64,000 nucleotides of DNA from Tetrapyrgos nigripes. Its lineage: Eukaryota > Basidiomycota > Agaricomycetes > Agaricales > Campanellaceae. Position numbers and translations under genes: made by a program. Positions 23,467 to 34,358 of this stretch are shown piece after piece. The stretch covers positions 62,001 to 126,000 of the forward strand of contig JAACJM010000236.1 in assembly GCA_013368315.1 (NCBI GenBank). The letters are read 5' to 3'. The stretch's first letter is position 1, and every line of letters starts with the position of its first letter. The notes under the pieces were generated by a model. The model saw only the letters and a list, made by a program, of their open reading frames with translations, was not told the DNA's origin and did no database searches.

Positions 23467-25208
23467 ATGACGAACCCAGCAAGAGAATGCTTCACCATGA
23501 TCCTTCGGGCGGATTCTGAGTGCGACTGCGAGGAATGCTGGATCTCCAAGCTCAAGACGAAACCGCGGACAGTGACCATTTGCCCCGACGACGCCTATCG
23601 ATATTTTCTTAGTCCACTACCTCCTTTCCAGACCACGGATGCGTCTGAACCCTCTTTCCAGGTGGAGCGCGGAGCATACCACTTGGAGGCACTCGTTTAC
23701 CACCTGAACGACCGATCTCTGACCTCTGCCCAGAGGCGCCATGCGATTGGGGAGTTCAAGGCATCTGCAAGTTGGAGGGATTACTCATTGGATTGGTCTC
23801 TGACCTTGCTCAATGGCTTTCTGCGAGCTGAACCTCAGACAAAACCCGGGAAGAGGTGTCGTGACAGCGTTATCAAGACCTTCACTGGGGTCATAGCAAT
23901 CCCGACCGAGGATGGAGGTGTCGATTACCCATGGATCCGGGGCGTTATACGACGGTTTCCTCACCTACCCGTTGTCATTACCGAGATTTTAATGACGTTG
24001 ACCAACTCTTCGCACCGTCCCTACTTCACCTCGGTACTCAAGTTACTCGATTCGGTTACCATATCTACAGCATCCGACCAAGAGCTCAGCACGCAGGTTG
24101 CGCTCATGATCTCCTCACCTGGCGCCATATCGTGCCTCTTCCAGCACATCTCCAGAGAGATTCGGATCCCTCAGCCCGGCGACCTAATGTTTCGTGGTCT
24201 CGATCTCAAATACTCCCTCAGGGCCCTCTTATTCGTCTTTCGCTCATCAAAGGATCGTGTGCGCAACCTTCTCTATTCCAATGACACCGTGTATTGCATC
24301 TACTCCTGGTGCAAAACCATGCTCTCCCCCCTTCATCTGGCGAGTATCAAAGACGACAACGCTCATATGGAGCTCATAGTGGAACTCGTCAAATGCCTCA
24401 TTCAACTGTTTAGATTTGCCATCTACTTTTATGGAGCACCAGCAATGGTTCTCTTCCTTCGAGGAGGTTTACTGCATTCCTTCGTGTTGGCTGTGAAGCT
24501 CATTGTGTACGACGAAGCCCACCCTGTTTCTCCGGCGTATTTTGGAGAGACTCTCGGCCAGAGTTTTGTATATATCATCGCCCCGTTGCGGCGGAAAATG
24601 CTTTTCTGTTCCCGGATCCTGAACCTGACTGTGGAGTTCGTGGCGAGGCTTGATGAAGACGACCTCGAATGGTTTCGGGACCATATCGACGCTAACGATT
24701 TCAGTGACGAGAATAAGAACCTCTGTCAGCTCGGGACAGATGGGAAGTGCTGAGATTGCAACTTCCTGGAATGAAGGAGTACCGGAGAGAGTTTGAGGAG
24801 CTAGGGCTTGTGATTTGTGCTAACTCAGAGGTGTGTGCGTTTTTCGGTGCCTTTAGTACTAAGGACTGTCATAACGCTGACTTTTTTCATGTCCAGTGTC
24901 CGAATGAAGCTACTCCCACGGGACACAGAGTTCGTCGTATGCGGTGTGCACAATGCAAAACCACCGTATACTGCTCTAGAAGTTGCCAAAAGCAAGACTG
25001 GAAACGTAATCATCGTAAAGAATGCGAGTCTCTTCTTGATGGTGAGTACTACACCATTGTCGGCTCTGGGTCAAGTCTCCAATCATTGACCCTCTTCTCT
25101 GCAGAAGGACTTCTGAGACTCGGTTGGACGAAGCCAGATTTGCAGTTCCGGACGTGGGTTCGGGAAAAGTACTATACTCCTCCCGTCGGCGGTAAATGGG
25201 ATGATTAA
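23467..25208 (+). CDS. MYND zinc-finger protein, ~537 aa, 3 exons with one frameshift (paralogue 3)
   Basis: A more distant member of the local MYND family on the opposite strand. Exon 1 (23467-24830) is a long helical body with FAIYFYGAPAMVLFLRGG, matching the ALRG/ILRG segment of the others. Exon 2 (24897-25041) completes the finger as CANSE|C, then RRMRCAQCK, TVYCSRSCQKQDWKRNH and KEC. Exon 3 (25105-25208) encodes EGLLRLGWTKPDLQF and ends GGKWDD. Intron positions match the paralogues exactly. Within exon 1 the frame shifts by one base near 24735-24745: upstream reads ...NLCQLGTD, while downstream must read RWEVLRLQLPGMKEYRREFEE. Adding one base would give a protein of family length. Whether this is a sequencing indel or true inactivation cannot be told here. 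Confidence 0.8.
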
Positions 25209-25728
25209 GTGAATAAGGAAAGCGAAGCCGTATTTTGCCTAAACTGTATTTTGACAAGTACCTAGTACTAGTACACGTATGATTCTTCTACTGCCGCCGT
25301 CTATTTACCGTGTACCTGAAAACGTAGAGCAAGCAAGTCTGCAGAAGGTCGCCAGCAAATTGTCGTACGTGAGACCTTGAATATGTTTTCTGTTACCTCG
25401 CCTACGTCCTCTGCGTCCACCCTGAACACGGAAGATTTGGCCATGCACTAGCTATTAGGACCGTGGTCTTGTGCCTCGTTCTGAGCGTACTTGGGTTACA
25501 TACTTATATGTTTTCTGTGTACGTGTATGTACTTAAAATATTGATGGTCTTTCTACACTTCCTTGACACATAATTTCAAGTTCGGATGCCTCTCACTAGA
25601 CTCACTGGCGCCAGCAGTCTGTAGATATGCTTATAGCAATGCGCTATATACGCTAGATATCCACAGCAGAGCCAAGATTCAAAATTTTATACATACACGA
25701 AAAGATGATGCCTTAAGCCCATAAATTT
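25209..25728. other. Intergenic, MYND paralogue 3 to CAP block
   Basis: About 520 bases with no frame or motif I can support. Confidence 0.4.
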
Positions 25729-27925
25729 AAGTCTCCATACATTGATACAATGGTTTGGAAAGAGTCCAGTGTGCACTTCGACTCGTCCTTCCCCTGTAGC
25801 TACCTCTAACTGGACCACCTGAGGACTGGATTGGATTGAACGCTATTGATTAGTGGCTGGGGGCCTCATGATCATTATGAAAAGGAACGGTTCGAGTTTG
25901 AGCCCACTGGTCAAAAAATTGGGAAAAGTTTGGACCTCCGACGAAAGTGAACGTGAAGGTAAAGTCGGGAAGAACGGTAGGGTCAATAATTGATAAGCTG
26001 GGAGGAGGACGGGGAGGAGGGAGAAAGGTGAGGCATATGCATTAGCGCGAGTGAGCAATGTAGGTACTACACCATCTTAAAATATTATTTACGCTGCTAA
26101 TACAACATCACTGGTACTCATAGATAGAGGCAATAAATCTGCCTTGGATATAAAGTATACTACTGGCAGCTGTATAATCATAGTACAACCTCGCCTTCCA
26201 AGTCACTTTACTGGGGTCTTCCAACATTGTCACTGCAAACATCGATGGCTTGAGTATGTGAAGCATATGCTTGAGAAGAGGAGAGTACTCACGGGAATTG
26301 GCCAAGGACATTGCCTGTGATGGAATCCCGTTGTCAGCATAAGTTTTGGTAAAAGGAATTCATTACATACCTGGAGGAGTATACTGGCAAACAACGTATT
26401 TAGAAGCCAAGTCAGGGAAGATGGTACCAGCGGCGCAGTCCGCAATGGCACAAGCGATTTGGTTGGTTCCTTTCCATACGACCTTTAAATAATATGTAAA
26501 ATTGGATGGGAATGTTTAGAGACTTTGTGAAAGATGAAAGATGACACTCACCTGAGTGAAATGTCCGGTGTCCTCAGAGAAGCCGGGGTTGTTGACTAAA
26601 TAATAATAAAAAATTAGTTAGTAAGTAAGGGTATGGGTGAAGCTTAGACCAAGCTCAAACGTATGGGAGATATGAGCAGACTTACAGTCGTACTTGGCTG
26701 GATAAGAGATGTGATTAAACATGTAACATCACAGAAAAAGGGCTGAACATACAAGCTTCATTCATCCAGGAATCCATAGCATTTTGCATGGTAAAGTCGC
26801 CTGAACCTGCTGCCTGTAGTAGGTAAATAAGAAGATATCAGTCTACCTGGGATCTTCCGTCGAACGAGTTGCGTACTCACAAGGTTCTCTCCAACACCGT
26901 TTGTTCCGCTGCGAGTTGAACAACGTCAATGATCAGCGGTTACTCTACATAGTACGCCGGGTGAAGACCTAGAAGTTTATGACATACCTATGCTGGAACA
27001 CACATTTATTAGCATAATCCTGCACTCCTGCAGCAATGTCCCCATTCCAAGTGACTGGGCCAGCGCCGAACTTGGCGCGATTGGTGTTGTGGAGGTCGAT
27101 GGCTTGGTCTTGGAGGCTTTGTCTAGCCTCGAGGGTACGAGGGAGTGCCGAGACGGAGGAAGCGAAAAGGATGGCGAAAGAGGCGAGGGAAAGAGTGAAT
27201 TGCATTGCTGATAGCGGTACTATGAGTAATAGAGAGAGAGAGAGGGAAGAGGATAGCGGATATGCAAATAGATAGGCGTGGATATGAACTGCGAGAAAGG
27301 CGGTCGTGAGTTTGTCCTTATATACCACTCTGGGGTCGCGGGTGTCGCGTACATAAGAGATGTAGCATGCGGCAAGCATTTCAGCAATATCAACGGAATT
27401 TTGAGGTCTCCAAGCGGATACGAGGATTTTAGAATGGAGAGTGGAGCCAGCGTCAACAACGCCGTTGTTGCACAACTAAACCAATACCATTCAGCACGGA
27501 TATTCAAAAAACCGCCGCATGAAATAATAATGAATACATGGTACCGAGTGCGAGCGTGCGTGTTTAGTTCTGGATGCTGGGTGGTGTTAAGATCATCAGA
27601 TATGTACTGTTGCACCCATAAGATACATACGATGCTTACCAGGCGGGAACCATGTGGTTCTGTGCCGAAGGCCCAAGGTTAAGACAAACTGCAAATAAGT
27701 ATATGACCACCGTAGTACCTCCTCCTCAGCACGCAACGCGAAACACCTCATGTGGCATCCGTCGAGAGCATATCCGACAATGATTGGAAAATACGGACTT
27801 CCGCCCAAGTCCAGGATAGTAATCAGGGTTTCACAAAAAAGTGGAGCCTTTGACAATGATCTGGATCCGCACTAGACAGAGTACCAGTGGATCTCCTTTG
27901 CTTTGAAGTTTAATGAATGTCCTCA
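25729..27925. repeat. CAP-gene duplication block, copy 2
   Basis: Direct copy of 8312-11505 lacking about 1 kb of upstream sequence. Together with copy 1 it brackets the whole MYND array. The introns, the microexon and the far-end 350 bp all align, so the duplication was at DNA level rather than by retroposition. Confidence 0.75.
26208..27205 (-). CDS. Secreted CAP/PR-1-like protein, 173 aa, 8 exons
   Basis: Paralogue of the gene at 8730-9820. Exons 26988-27205, 26881-26908, 26753-26813, 26686-26697, 26552-26595, 26371-26482, 26293-26314 and 26208-26232 total 522 nt, with GT..AG at every border and reading frame kept throughout. Residues 1-20 form a signal peptide (MQFTLSLASFAILFASSVSA). HNTNRAKFGAGPVTW, GVGENLAAGSGDF, GHFTQVVWKGT and CQYTPPGNV identify the CAP domain, and the protein ends DNVGRPQ. 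The fourth exon is a 12-nt microexon encoding roughly S-K-Y-D. TTATATACC on the plus strand near 27318 is a likely TATA box about 115 bp upstream. Expected to be exported; lipid-binding or cell-wall roles are known for the family but are not shown here. Confidence 0.94.
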
Positions 27926-28356
27926 AACATCGGAACGGGCGGGATATTTACCAGTCTAGTACGGTGCTAATGGCACTTAACGTCATACTAACTTGAAGTT
28001 GGAGTCCAGATCCCAGCACGAAGTAAAGAGGTGTTTCTTGGCTGTTTCCGCAGCATCGAAGAAAGGCTGTACCGGTGATACAGTGCGTGGTTGCAGGAGG
28101 AACGTGCAAAAGCAATGGCTCGTTAAGTCACAGTGGTGTCGCTGAAACATGGAGTCTAAGCCAGCGACGGCCAGAAGAGCCGGAGTGAGCGTCCGAGAAT
28201 GAGTGACAAACACATGTGACCGTGACCTTTGATTTACCTCGGATCCAAACAATTTTTCCCTCTCACTTTAATTTCGAGTCTCTTGTTTTTCGGGAATTCT
28301 CGGATTTTGAGCTCATTAGGATGTTTTGAAGGTGTCAACAAAGGCAAAAAAAAAAA
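27926..28356. other. Intergenic, CAP gene to 759-aa gene
   Basis: No supported gene. A minus-strand frame at 27983-28252 has no recognisable features. The A-rich run near 28350 lies just past the 3' end of the 759-aa gene. Confidence 0.4.
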
Positions 28357-30636
28357 TCATATCATCTGCACTAACGGATCAAGCTCTTCTTGACAGTCCA
28401 GTAACACTGAGGAGTCCTTCAAAAGCTCTAAACGAGCTGCCATTGTGACAGCCCGCAGAGTCACAACCGCGTCAAATCTTGCCCATTGACCCGGCTCACC
28501 GATACGCATTCCTTCCCACCCTTTCTCCAGTGTCTCCACGTCTTTATCGTCTTGGATCACAGTCGTACTGCTGCTGTCCTCTACATCTTCGCTTGTTGAG
28601 GAGGTTTCGTCGTTCAAACCCATGCAACTTGCACCTTTTCCCTCCAAACCATCCGCCAACCGATTCAGATAATCCCGTGTCAGTTGACACCGGGTTCGTT
28701 TCCACCCCGTCACTCGTTGTTCGTATTCTGGTAAACTCTTGATCTTCTTCGCCGACTCGACATCCGCTGGAGCAGTCAGTTCACAGCTTCCATCCCCAGC
28801 CATGATATCCGCCTGACTAGCCAGCCAAGTATCGAACAGTAAGAGTTGAAGCACCAGTAAGGCGTTGACATGCATCCTCCAGGTGTTTCCTCTGTCCGGC
28901 CTATTTTGGTTGTACGCTAATCCCCAGTCTCGGTTTAGTGACCCAGCTTTCAAAGCAGACTTCAAGGACGACAACATAGGGACTGCGTAGCGTTCACAAC
29001 CTTCCGGCCTCCCCCAACATTGACTCATACGGTAGGTGAACTCTGTTAGATCACCCACGAGCCACCCTCTGACGCCGCCGTAGACGCTGCCCCACCCATT
29101 GCATATTTTGTAGCCATCGGACATGACCAAAATATCCACGTCTTGTTGTTCTCCGAACATTTTGGAGAATAAATGCCGAGGGGAAAAGATGAAGCCTGCG
29201 CTGGGATCCTCCTCGACAAGTCGATAGGCCTTCTTTGCTGCCATCTGCCGTGCTTGTGGCGTCCATTTCGACAATAATCGTCTTGGGAAAGCGTTCGCCA
29301 CTGTTGGGCTCCCGCTCAATCCCAAAAGCACGGGAAAGAACGGGGTAACAGGGTCTGCCCATTTCCCATTCCACGTCTCATGAGTGTCATCCTCCAAACC
29401 AGGTACCCTCTCCCTGATATCTGTGATTTGTTGCCAGTGTGGACCAGTCACTTGATCTATCACTGTAGTAAAAAGCTCGTCCATGGCGTTGTATCCCCAT
29501 AGCGCTATGGACGCTACCACACTCCCAACCATCAACGTTCCTTCGGCCAAATGAATGACATTCCTGCACTCCGTGGCTGAGCAGTTTCGCAACTCGTATC
29601 GATGACCCGGCTTTCCGACATATGATACCACAGGGCTATGCACAACCCTGGAGGACAGGCTGCAAAACTGTGACCTCATGTCGTACTTGTGCTCCCGGAC
29701 ATCGACGCCCTCGGGATCCATATCCAGTAACAGCGCAGATTTGATCAAATCAGAAGCGTGAATGTAGAGAATGGGATTGTCGAGGTTGGACCGTACGGTC
29801 TCGGCGTCTACATATGCTGGTTCTTCCGTGAATTTCGAGGCGTCGGACGAGGCGGGACTGCGATATTCGTTTGGCGGGATCTGGTAGTAGTGCACATGAA
29901 CTGCTGAGTTCAATACCGGGTCTTCAGGTTCCTTTTTTTTGGGCACTGGCTTGTCGTATAGGACCTTCCACTGAGCAAGCGTCAGAGGACCGGGACCTGG
30001 CAGAAGAAAGAGTTTCTTCTGACGAGTAAAGCTAGCTCTGGATACCGGTGCTGACGATGACGGTGCAGATTTCCTCGAGTCTCGCTCCATCTCCACCAAT
30101 AACAACGGATCTACGACCAAATCCGTCATCATATTGTACCACGTTGCCTTGACATGTGTGGAAGCCACTTTGGTCAACATCTGCAATCGCTTCTCTCCAT
30201 GCTCCTTCGCGCCCTGCAGGTTTTTTGGTAGCATCGACACCGCCTTCCCAGAGCTGTCCGTGATGTCTATTTTGATCCTTGTCAAAAGCTGTCCCCTGGT
30301 CCCTTTTTCAATATGCAACGAGACTCCAAAGGTATATTTCTGTCGCAATCTGCTCGGAAATGCGTTGATGACGTCCTTTAGAATCAGCTGCTCCCCAAGA
30401 TGTGCAGAATCCAAGACGTTGTCGATTTTGAGCGTAGGTTGAAGATATTCGACTCGGATTTGCCAATGACGGAAGGACCACCTGTAGCGATTGAGTTTGT
30501 TCCATTGGCCTATGGAAGCCCTGTTGACTTTGCCTCGAGCTTGGGCTGTGGAGAGATACTGTTGGATGACTTGTAGGAGCGCGATAATGAACGCAATGCC
30601 TGCAATGATGAGGGCTGCAAGGTTTACGGGATCCAT
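28357..30636 (-). CDS. Intronless 759-aa fungal protein with N-terminal membrane helix, function unknown
   Basis: The largest uninterrupted frame in the window. Residues 5-27 (NLAALIIAGIAFIIALLQV) form one strong transmembrane helix directly at the N-terminus, so the rest is probably a single large domain on one side of a membrane. The body contains a low-complexity serine/lysine linker (about 195-245), TM-like but weaker stretches around GTLMVGSVVASIALWGYNAM, and an acidic serine-rich segment near the C-terminus (DETSSTSEDVEDSSS). I recall fungal proteins annotated as 'modin' with a similar N-terminal helix and size, but I cannot confirm homology. It is divergently transcribed from the AAA+ gene across about 660 bp. 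Lack of introns is unusual beside intron-rich neighbours. Confidence 0.8.
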   Translation of the reverse strand: MDPVNLAALIIAGIAFIIALLQVIQQYLSTAQARGKVNRASIGQWNKLNRYRWSFRHWQIRVEYLQPTLKIDNVLDSAHLGEQLILKDVINAFPSRLRQKYTFGVSLHIEKGTRGQLLTRIKIDITDSSGKAVSMLPKNLQGAKEHGEKRLQMLTKVASTHVKATWYNMMTDLVVDPLLLVEMERDSRKSAPSSSAPVSRASFTRQKKLFLLPGPGPLTLAQWKVLYDKPVPKKKEPEDPVLNSAVHVHYYQIPPNEYRSPASSDASKFTEEPAYVDAETVRSNLDNPILYIHASDLIKSALLLDMDPEGVDVREHKYDMRSQFCSLSSRVVHSPVVSYVGKPGHRYELRNCSATECRNVIHLAEGTLMVGSVVASIALWGYNAMDELFTTVIDQVTGPHWQQITDIRERVPGLEDDTHETWNGKWADPVTPFFPVLLGLSGSPTVANAFPRRLLSKWTPQARQMAAKKAYRLVEEDPSAGFIFSPRHLFSKMFGEQQDVDILVMSDGYKICNGWGSVYGGVRGWLVGDLTEFTYRMSQCWGRPEGCERYAVPMLSSLKSALKAGSLNRDWGLAYNQNRPDRGNTWRMHVNALLVLQLLLFDTWLASQADIMAGDGSCELTAPADVESAKKIKSLPEYEQRVTGWKRTRCQLTRDYLNRLADGLEGKGASCMGLNDETSSTSEDVEDSSSTTVIQDDKDVETLEKGWEGMRIGEPGQWARFDAVVTLRAVTMAARLELLKDSSVLLDCQEELDPLVQMI

Positions 30637-31299
30637 GTATCGGGGTTTGGGATTAAGATGGACTATGGGTATTGGCCGGGATTGTGAGTGCGGACTTTAT
30701 TTCAGATTAGTGTTGGACTTTACTCACGTCATGTGGAACAATTTTAGGCGGCACAGACGGTAGGGTGCTGTTGTCAGTTGAAGCTAGGATCGTTCATATA
30801 TACAGGAACGGGGACTATATGCGTTTGATACGCATCTGAAGGACTGAATGAATCTCCATCCGGCAATTTAGACCCATCTGCACGTTGTCTGAGCGTCTAA
30901 AATTTATCGCCTTCCTTAAGGGAGGCACCTAGGACTGCTATGAGTCTGGAATAACCGGAACAATTGTACTTACGGTCTTGAAACGGTCTTGGACCCAGGA
31001 ATGGGGGAAATGAGGGACCATTGCGCCGAGAGTTGCAAGAATAGGGTGTGTCCAGCGTCTACCTATCTTGTGCATGATGAGGTGATCCTTTTTGACAGCA
31101 GCAATGGCACTGGTACAATACAGTTCGGACAGCAACAATTTATCAAACCGACTATAATAGCGTATCAAGCGATAGGCTGTCTAGTATAGGAAACACGAAT
31201 CTATAGAGAACAGGAACGGGACCGCGCGATATATACAGACCTTTCTGTTCTTCTTGTTCTTCTGTCAAGGTCTATCACAGTGACGCGGTTGCTGTCTCT
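30637..31299. promoter_or_regulatory. Divergent promoter region between the 759-aa gene and the AAA+ gene
   Basis: The word ACAGGAACGGG occurs on both sides (near 30803 and 31209), each time beside a TATA-like ATATATACA (near 30796 and 31230). The second TATA is about 70 bp upstream of the AAA+ ATG. A shared control element is possible, but this is inference from two occurrences. Confidence 0.35.
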
Positions 31300-34034
31300 A
31301 TGTCCCCCACCCCTTCCTCCCCAACTCAAAACCGCTCATTCGTGGACGCAGAAGTGCAAACTTCTCAACCATCTGATTCTATCCCCCCTGCTGCGACCCC
31401 TTCCCCCCCAACTCAAAACCCCTCGTCAGTGAACGTAGAAGTGCAAACTTCTCAACCATCCGATTCTATCAGTACTGCTGCGACCCCTTCACCCCCAACT
31501 CAAAACCCCTCATCATTGGACGCAGAAGTGCAAACCTCTCAACCATCCGATTCCACCAATCCTGCTGCGGGCCCTGCTAGGGAGCCCATCCAGCTGAAGG
31601 TTCGACGTATCCAAACTCGATGGGACGCTAATAAGAAAGGCATTGTAACTCGGGAAGAAGAGACTGAACCACAAAAAGACAAGGAGGTGACATGTGATAT
31701 CTCAATTGTGCGGAACTATGTCCAGCATTCATTCAGAGAGGACGTGAAGGATGAAATCCACATACATTCCCAAATCCTCATCTCGATAGTCAAGACAGTC
31801 CTAAAGTCAAATGAATTACTTAACTTGCAAACCAGTTCGACTGTGAAGGTGCGATTTGACTTCCTACTTCAGCTAAGCGGTACTGATTATTGGAGTTAAA
31901 CGTGACAGATAGAGAAGAAAGAATTCCTCGCCTACCTCCCCGTTTTCCGCAAAGCTCTTCGAGAGAAATCACTGGAGATCGAAGAGCTTCGTCATCTGCA
32001 ACTGATGATCGACTTCATTGATAAGGAGTATCGGGATCAGCTGCGAGAGATTGCAGATCTCCGAGCCGAAGAAATGGTTACTTACGACTTACTTTGGAGT
32101 CTCTTCGTCCGAGGCGAAATCATCGTTACCCATTCACTCGTAACCGGTGATCCATTAGCAGTCCGTTTGGTGGACATGCAGGTCATCTCCAACGATGCGC
32201 TGAGGCTACCGCACGAGCGGGGAAGGGTACGAGCTGGTCTGCGAATTCGTCAACGTCGATATGTGTCGTCCAGGGCTTGCACAGATGTCCATCAATGTCC
32301 CCCCTTTCAAGGGCGTTCGTCCTATCAGAGATCTACCGGCATTCCCCCTTTCGTGGGTAAAGGATCCGAAGCAATATAAGGCAGATCTTATTCAGCGAGG
32401 AAAGCGACATTGGGAGTTGGTTCGTCAACCATGTGTCATATGGACTACAATGGGATTGCGTACCAAGTTATGACGGATCGGGATAGACTGATAGATCCAT
32501 TTACTCCAAGACCACCAAATAACCAGACTGTACAAATGGTTGTGGTGAGTAGTATCTCCAACTCGGTCTCATCTCTTTTGACAACAATTTTCAACAGGTG
32601 AAGTCGCGAATTATTCTTGACCGAAGTAAGCACAGAAGCAGTAGAAATTGATGCGACCCGTCTGATGTATCGAATAGTGATGTTTGATCGTTATTCTGGA
32701 TCTTTTACACCGAAAAATCTGCGTTTTCATTACGGGGACGCCGCAGGAGTAGAGACCACGGACGACAAAAATCTGAAGGAAGAGGATTTCCTCCTGTTTC
32801 CTGCGACCGTACACGGTTTATGCTTTGTCCGATCGGAAATGGAGTATGTGCATCACAAATAATTTCTTGGGTTAACTTACTTATCCGTGGGACAGTGGAA
32901 TTCAAAGTGTCCGACGTTAAGGACATCTACTGGAACGATAAGATTTTCGACAATCTCGAGTTACCTCAGGATACAAAAGAGATGATTCTGGCCATGGTCA
33001 AAACGCAAACTAGTGGGAAGTTGAAGTTTGATGATTTCGTCCTTGGGAAAGGAATGGGTTTGATTTTCAACTTGCATGGTGCGCGTTTCTCTGTCGCTCT
33101 GTCTAGCGTGCAAACAGACTAATACTTATGTTAATAAGGTCCTCCGGGTGTTGGAAAGACATTGACGGCAGAGGCAATTTCTGAAGGTGAGTTCTTAGCA
33201 CTCGCCGGTGATGGGCAAGCTCGTTGAGTCCTAAGTTGATTTCCATTTCAGTGACAAGGAGTGCTCTGTATCTTATAAGTGCTGGAGATTTGGGAGTCAC
33301 CGCCGAATCATTAGATCCTGCTCTTAGCAGGATTTCTGCCCTGGCATTCCGATGGAAAGCCATTGCGCTAATTGATGAGGCTGATGTCTTTCTTGAGAGA
33401 AGACAGGTGGATAACGTTGAACGGAATGCTATGGTTGCTGTATTCCTCCGGCACCTGGAGTACGTATCTTTTTCTCGTCTTATATTCACTCGTTAATCGT
33501 CTCCCATAGATACTACCCCGGAATCCTCTTCCTCACTACAAACCGAGTCTCTGTCTTCGACGAAGCTATCAAATCAAGGATACACATCTCCTTATTCTAC
33601 GATAGACTCAGCCCAGAGACTCGTGAACACCTCTGGGACGCATTCCTATCAGAAGCAGATCCTCAGTTCTTTGCCTTCCTGCACGAAAAACCTAAACAAA
33701 AGAAGATTCTTCGCAATCTACCACTAAACGGACGTGAAATCAAAAGCGTAGTCAAGACCGCTGCTGCGATGGCTTTGTATGATGGTCAACGAGAGATGCG
33801 ATTTGACGATCTGATTCAGGCGATTCAGACGTTGAATTGGCAGCCGATAGTAGGTGAGTGGTGGATTTTATGTTGAAGTACTGGTCTGTTTCAGTACTGA
33901 TACAGAACGATATAAATAGATGGCGAGACAGAAACTCAAGCTCGTTGGCGGCTTGGAGGTAAGTTGTTCAGATGGCGTTTATCTCTGGATCTTTGGCGTC
34001 TGCAGTTCCCTTTCAGATCGAAATCTCAGGCTGA
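31300..34034 (+). pseudogene. AAA+ ATPase of the fungal DUF7025-like type, multi-exon, frameshifted
   Basis: Exon 1 (31300-31848) encodes a repeat-rich N-terminus. Introns at 31849-31908, 32545-32597, 32844-32895, 33079-33138 and 33187-33251 have GT..AG ends, and two more follow near 33858 and 33960. The N-terminal region has EEMVTYDLLWSLF, as in fungal AAA proteins with the DUF7025-like domain. The ATPase core is clear: Walker A GPPGVGKT is completed across intron 4, Walker B is IALIDEADVFLERR, then FLTTNR and an arginine-finger-like KSRIHISL. The protein ends with a lysine-rich tail before TGA 34032-34034. Frame changes are needed near 32206, 32450 and 32815, so the gene is broken unless these are sequence errors; the ATPase half itself is open. 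Cellular role unknown; related proteins are common but uncharacterised in fungi. Confidence 0.75.
31312..31570 (+). repeat. Three in-frame 29-30 codon repeats in the AAA+ N-terminus
   Basis: The unit PTQNPSSxxxEVQTSQPSDS repeats three times, with PAATPSP-like spacers. DNA copies are very similar, so expansion was recent and frame-preserving. The segment is probably disordered. Confidence 0.85.
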
Positions 34035-34350
34035 TCCGAGTACCATGGCCAAGAAACTCAACGGGCATGGGAAGTACTGAGTCTTTTCTGCTTTAGTGAC
34101 CGGTATTTTCTCTCTGGATAAAACCTACTATGTTGCATAATGCAAAGTAGTCTGTAATCACCAATTAAGCAATGATTTTTCCTTGACAACCAGTCCTCCT
34201 CGTTTTTGCTTCCTCTGTTCTTCATTTCCCAGCCAAAGGTATCTTCTCCATTACTTCCATCTCCCATATCTTCTCTTCCTCGCCTACCATCCCCCCTAGT
34301 CTTGTTGAACCAGACTGATGATACACATATAGTTGTGTGTATGTAGTCTG
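34035..34350. other. 3' flank of the AAA+ gene, no gene seen
   Basis: About 315 bases of non-coding sequence, ending at the target duplication of the hAT-like element. Confidence 0.5.
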
Positions 34351-34358
34351 ATTATTTG

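Noticed and set aside
23119..23579. Minus-strand frames upstream of MYND paralogue 3
   Set aside because: They overlap the plus-strand gene and each other without any domain.
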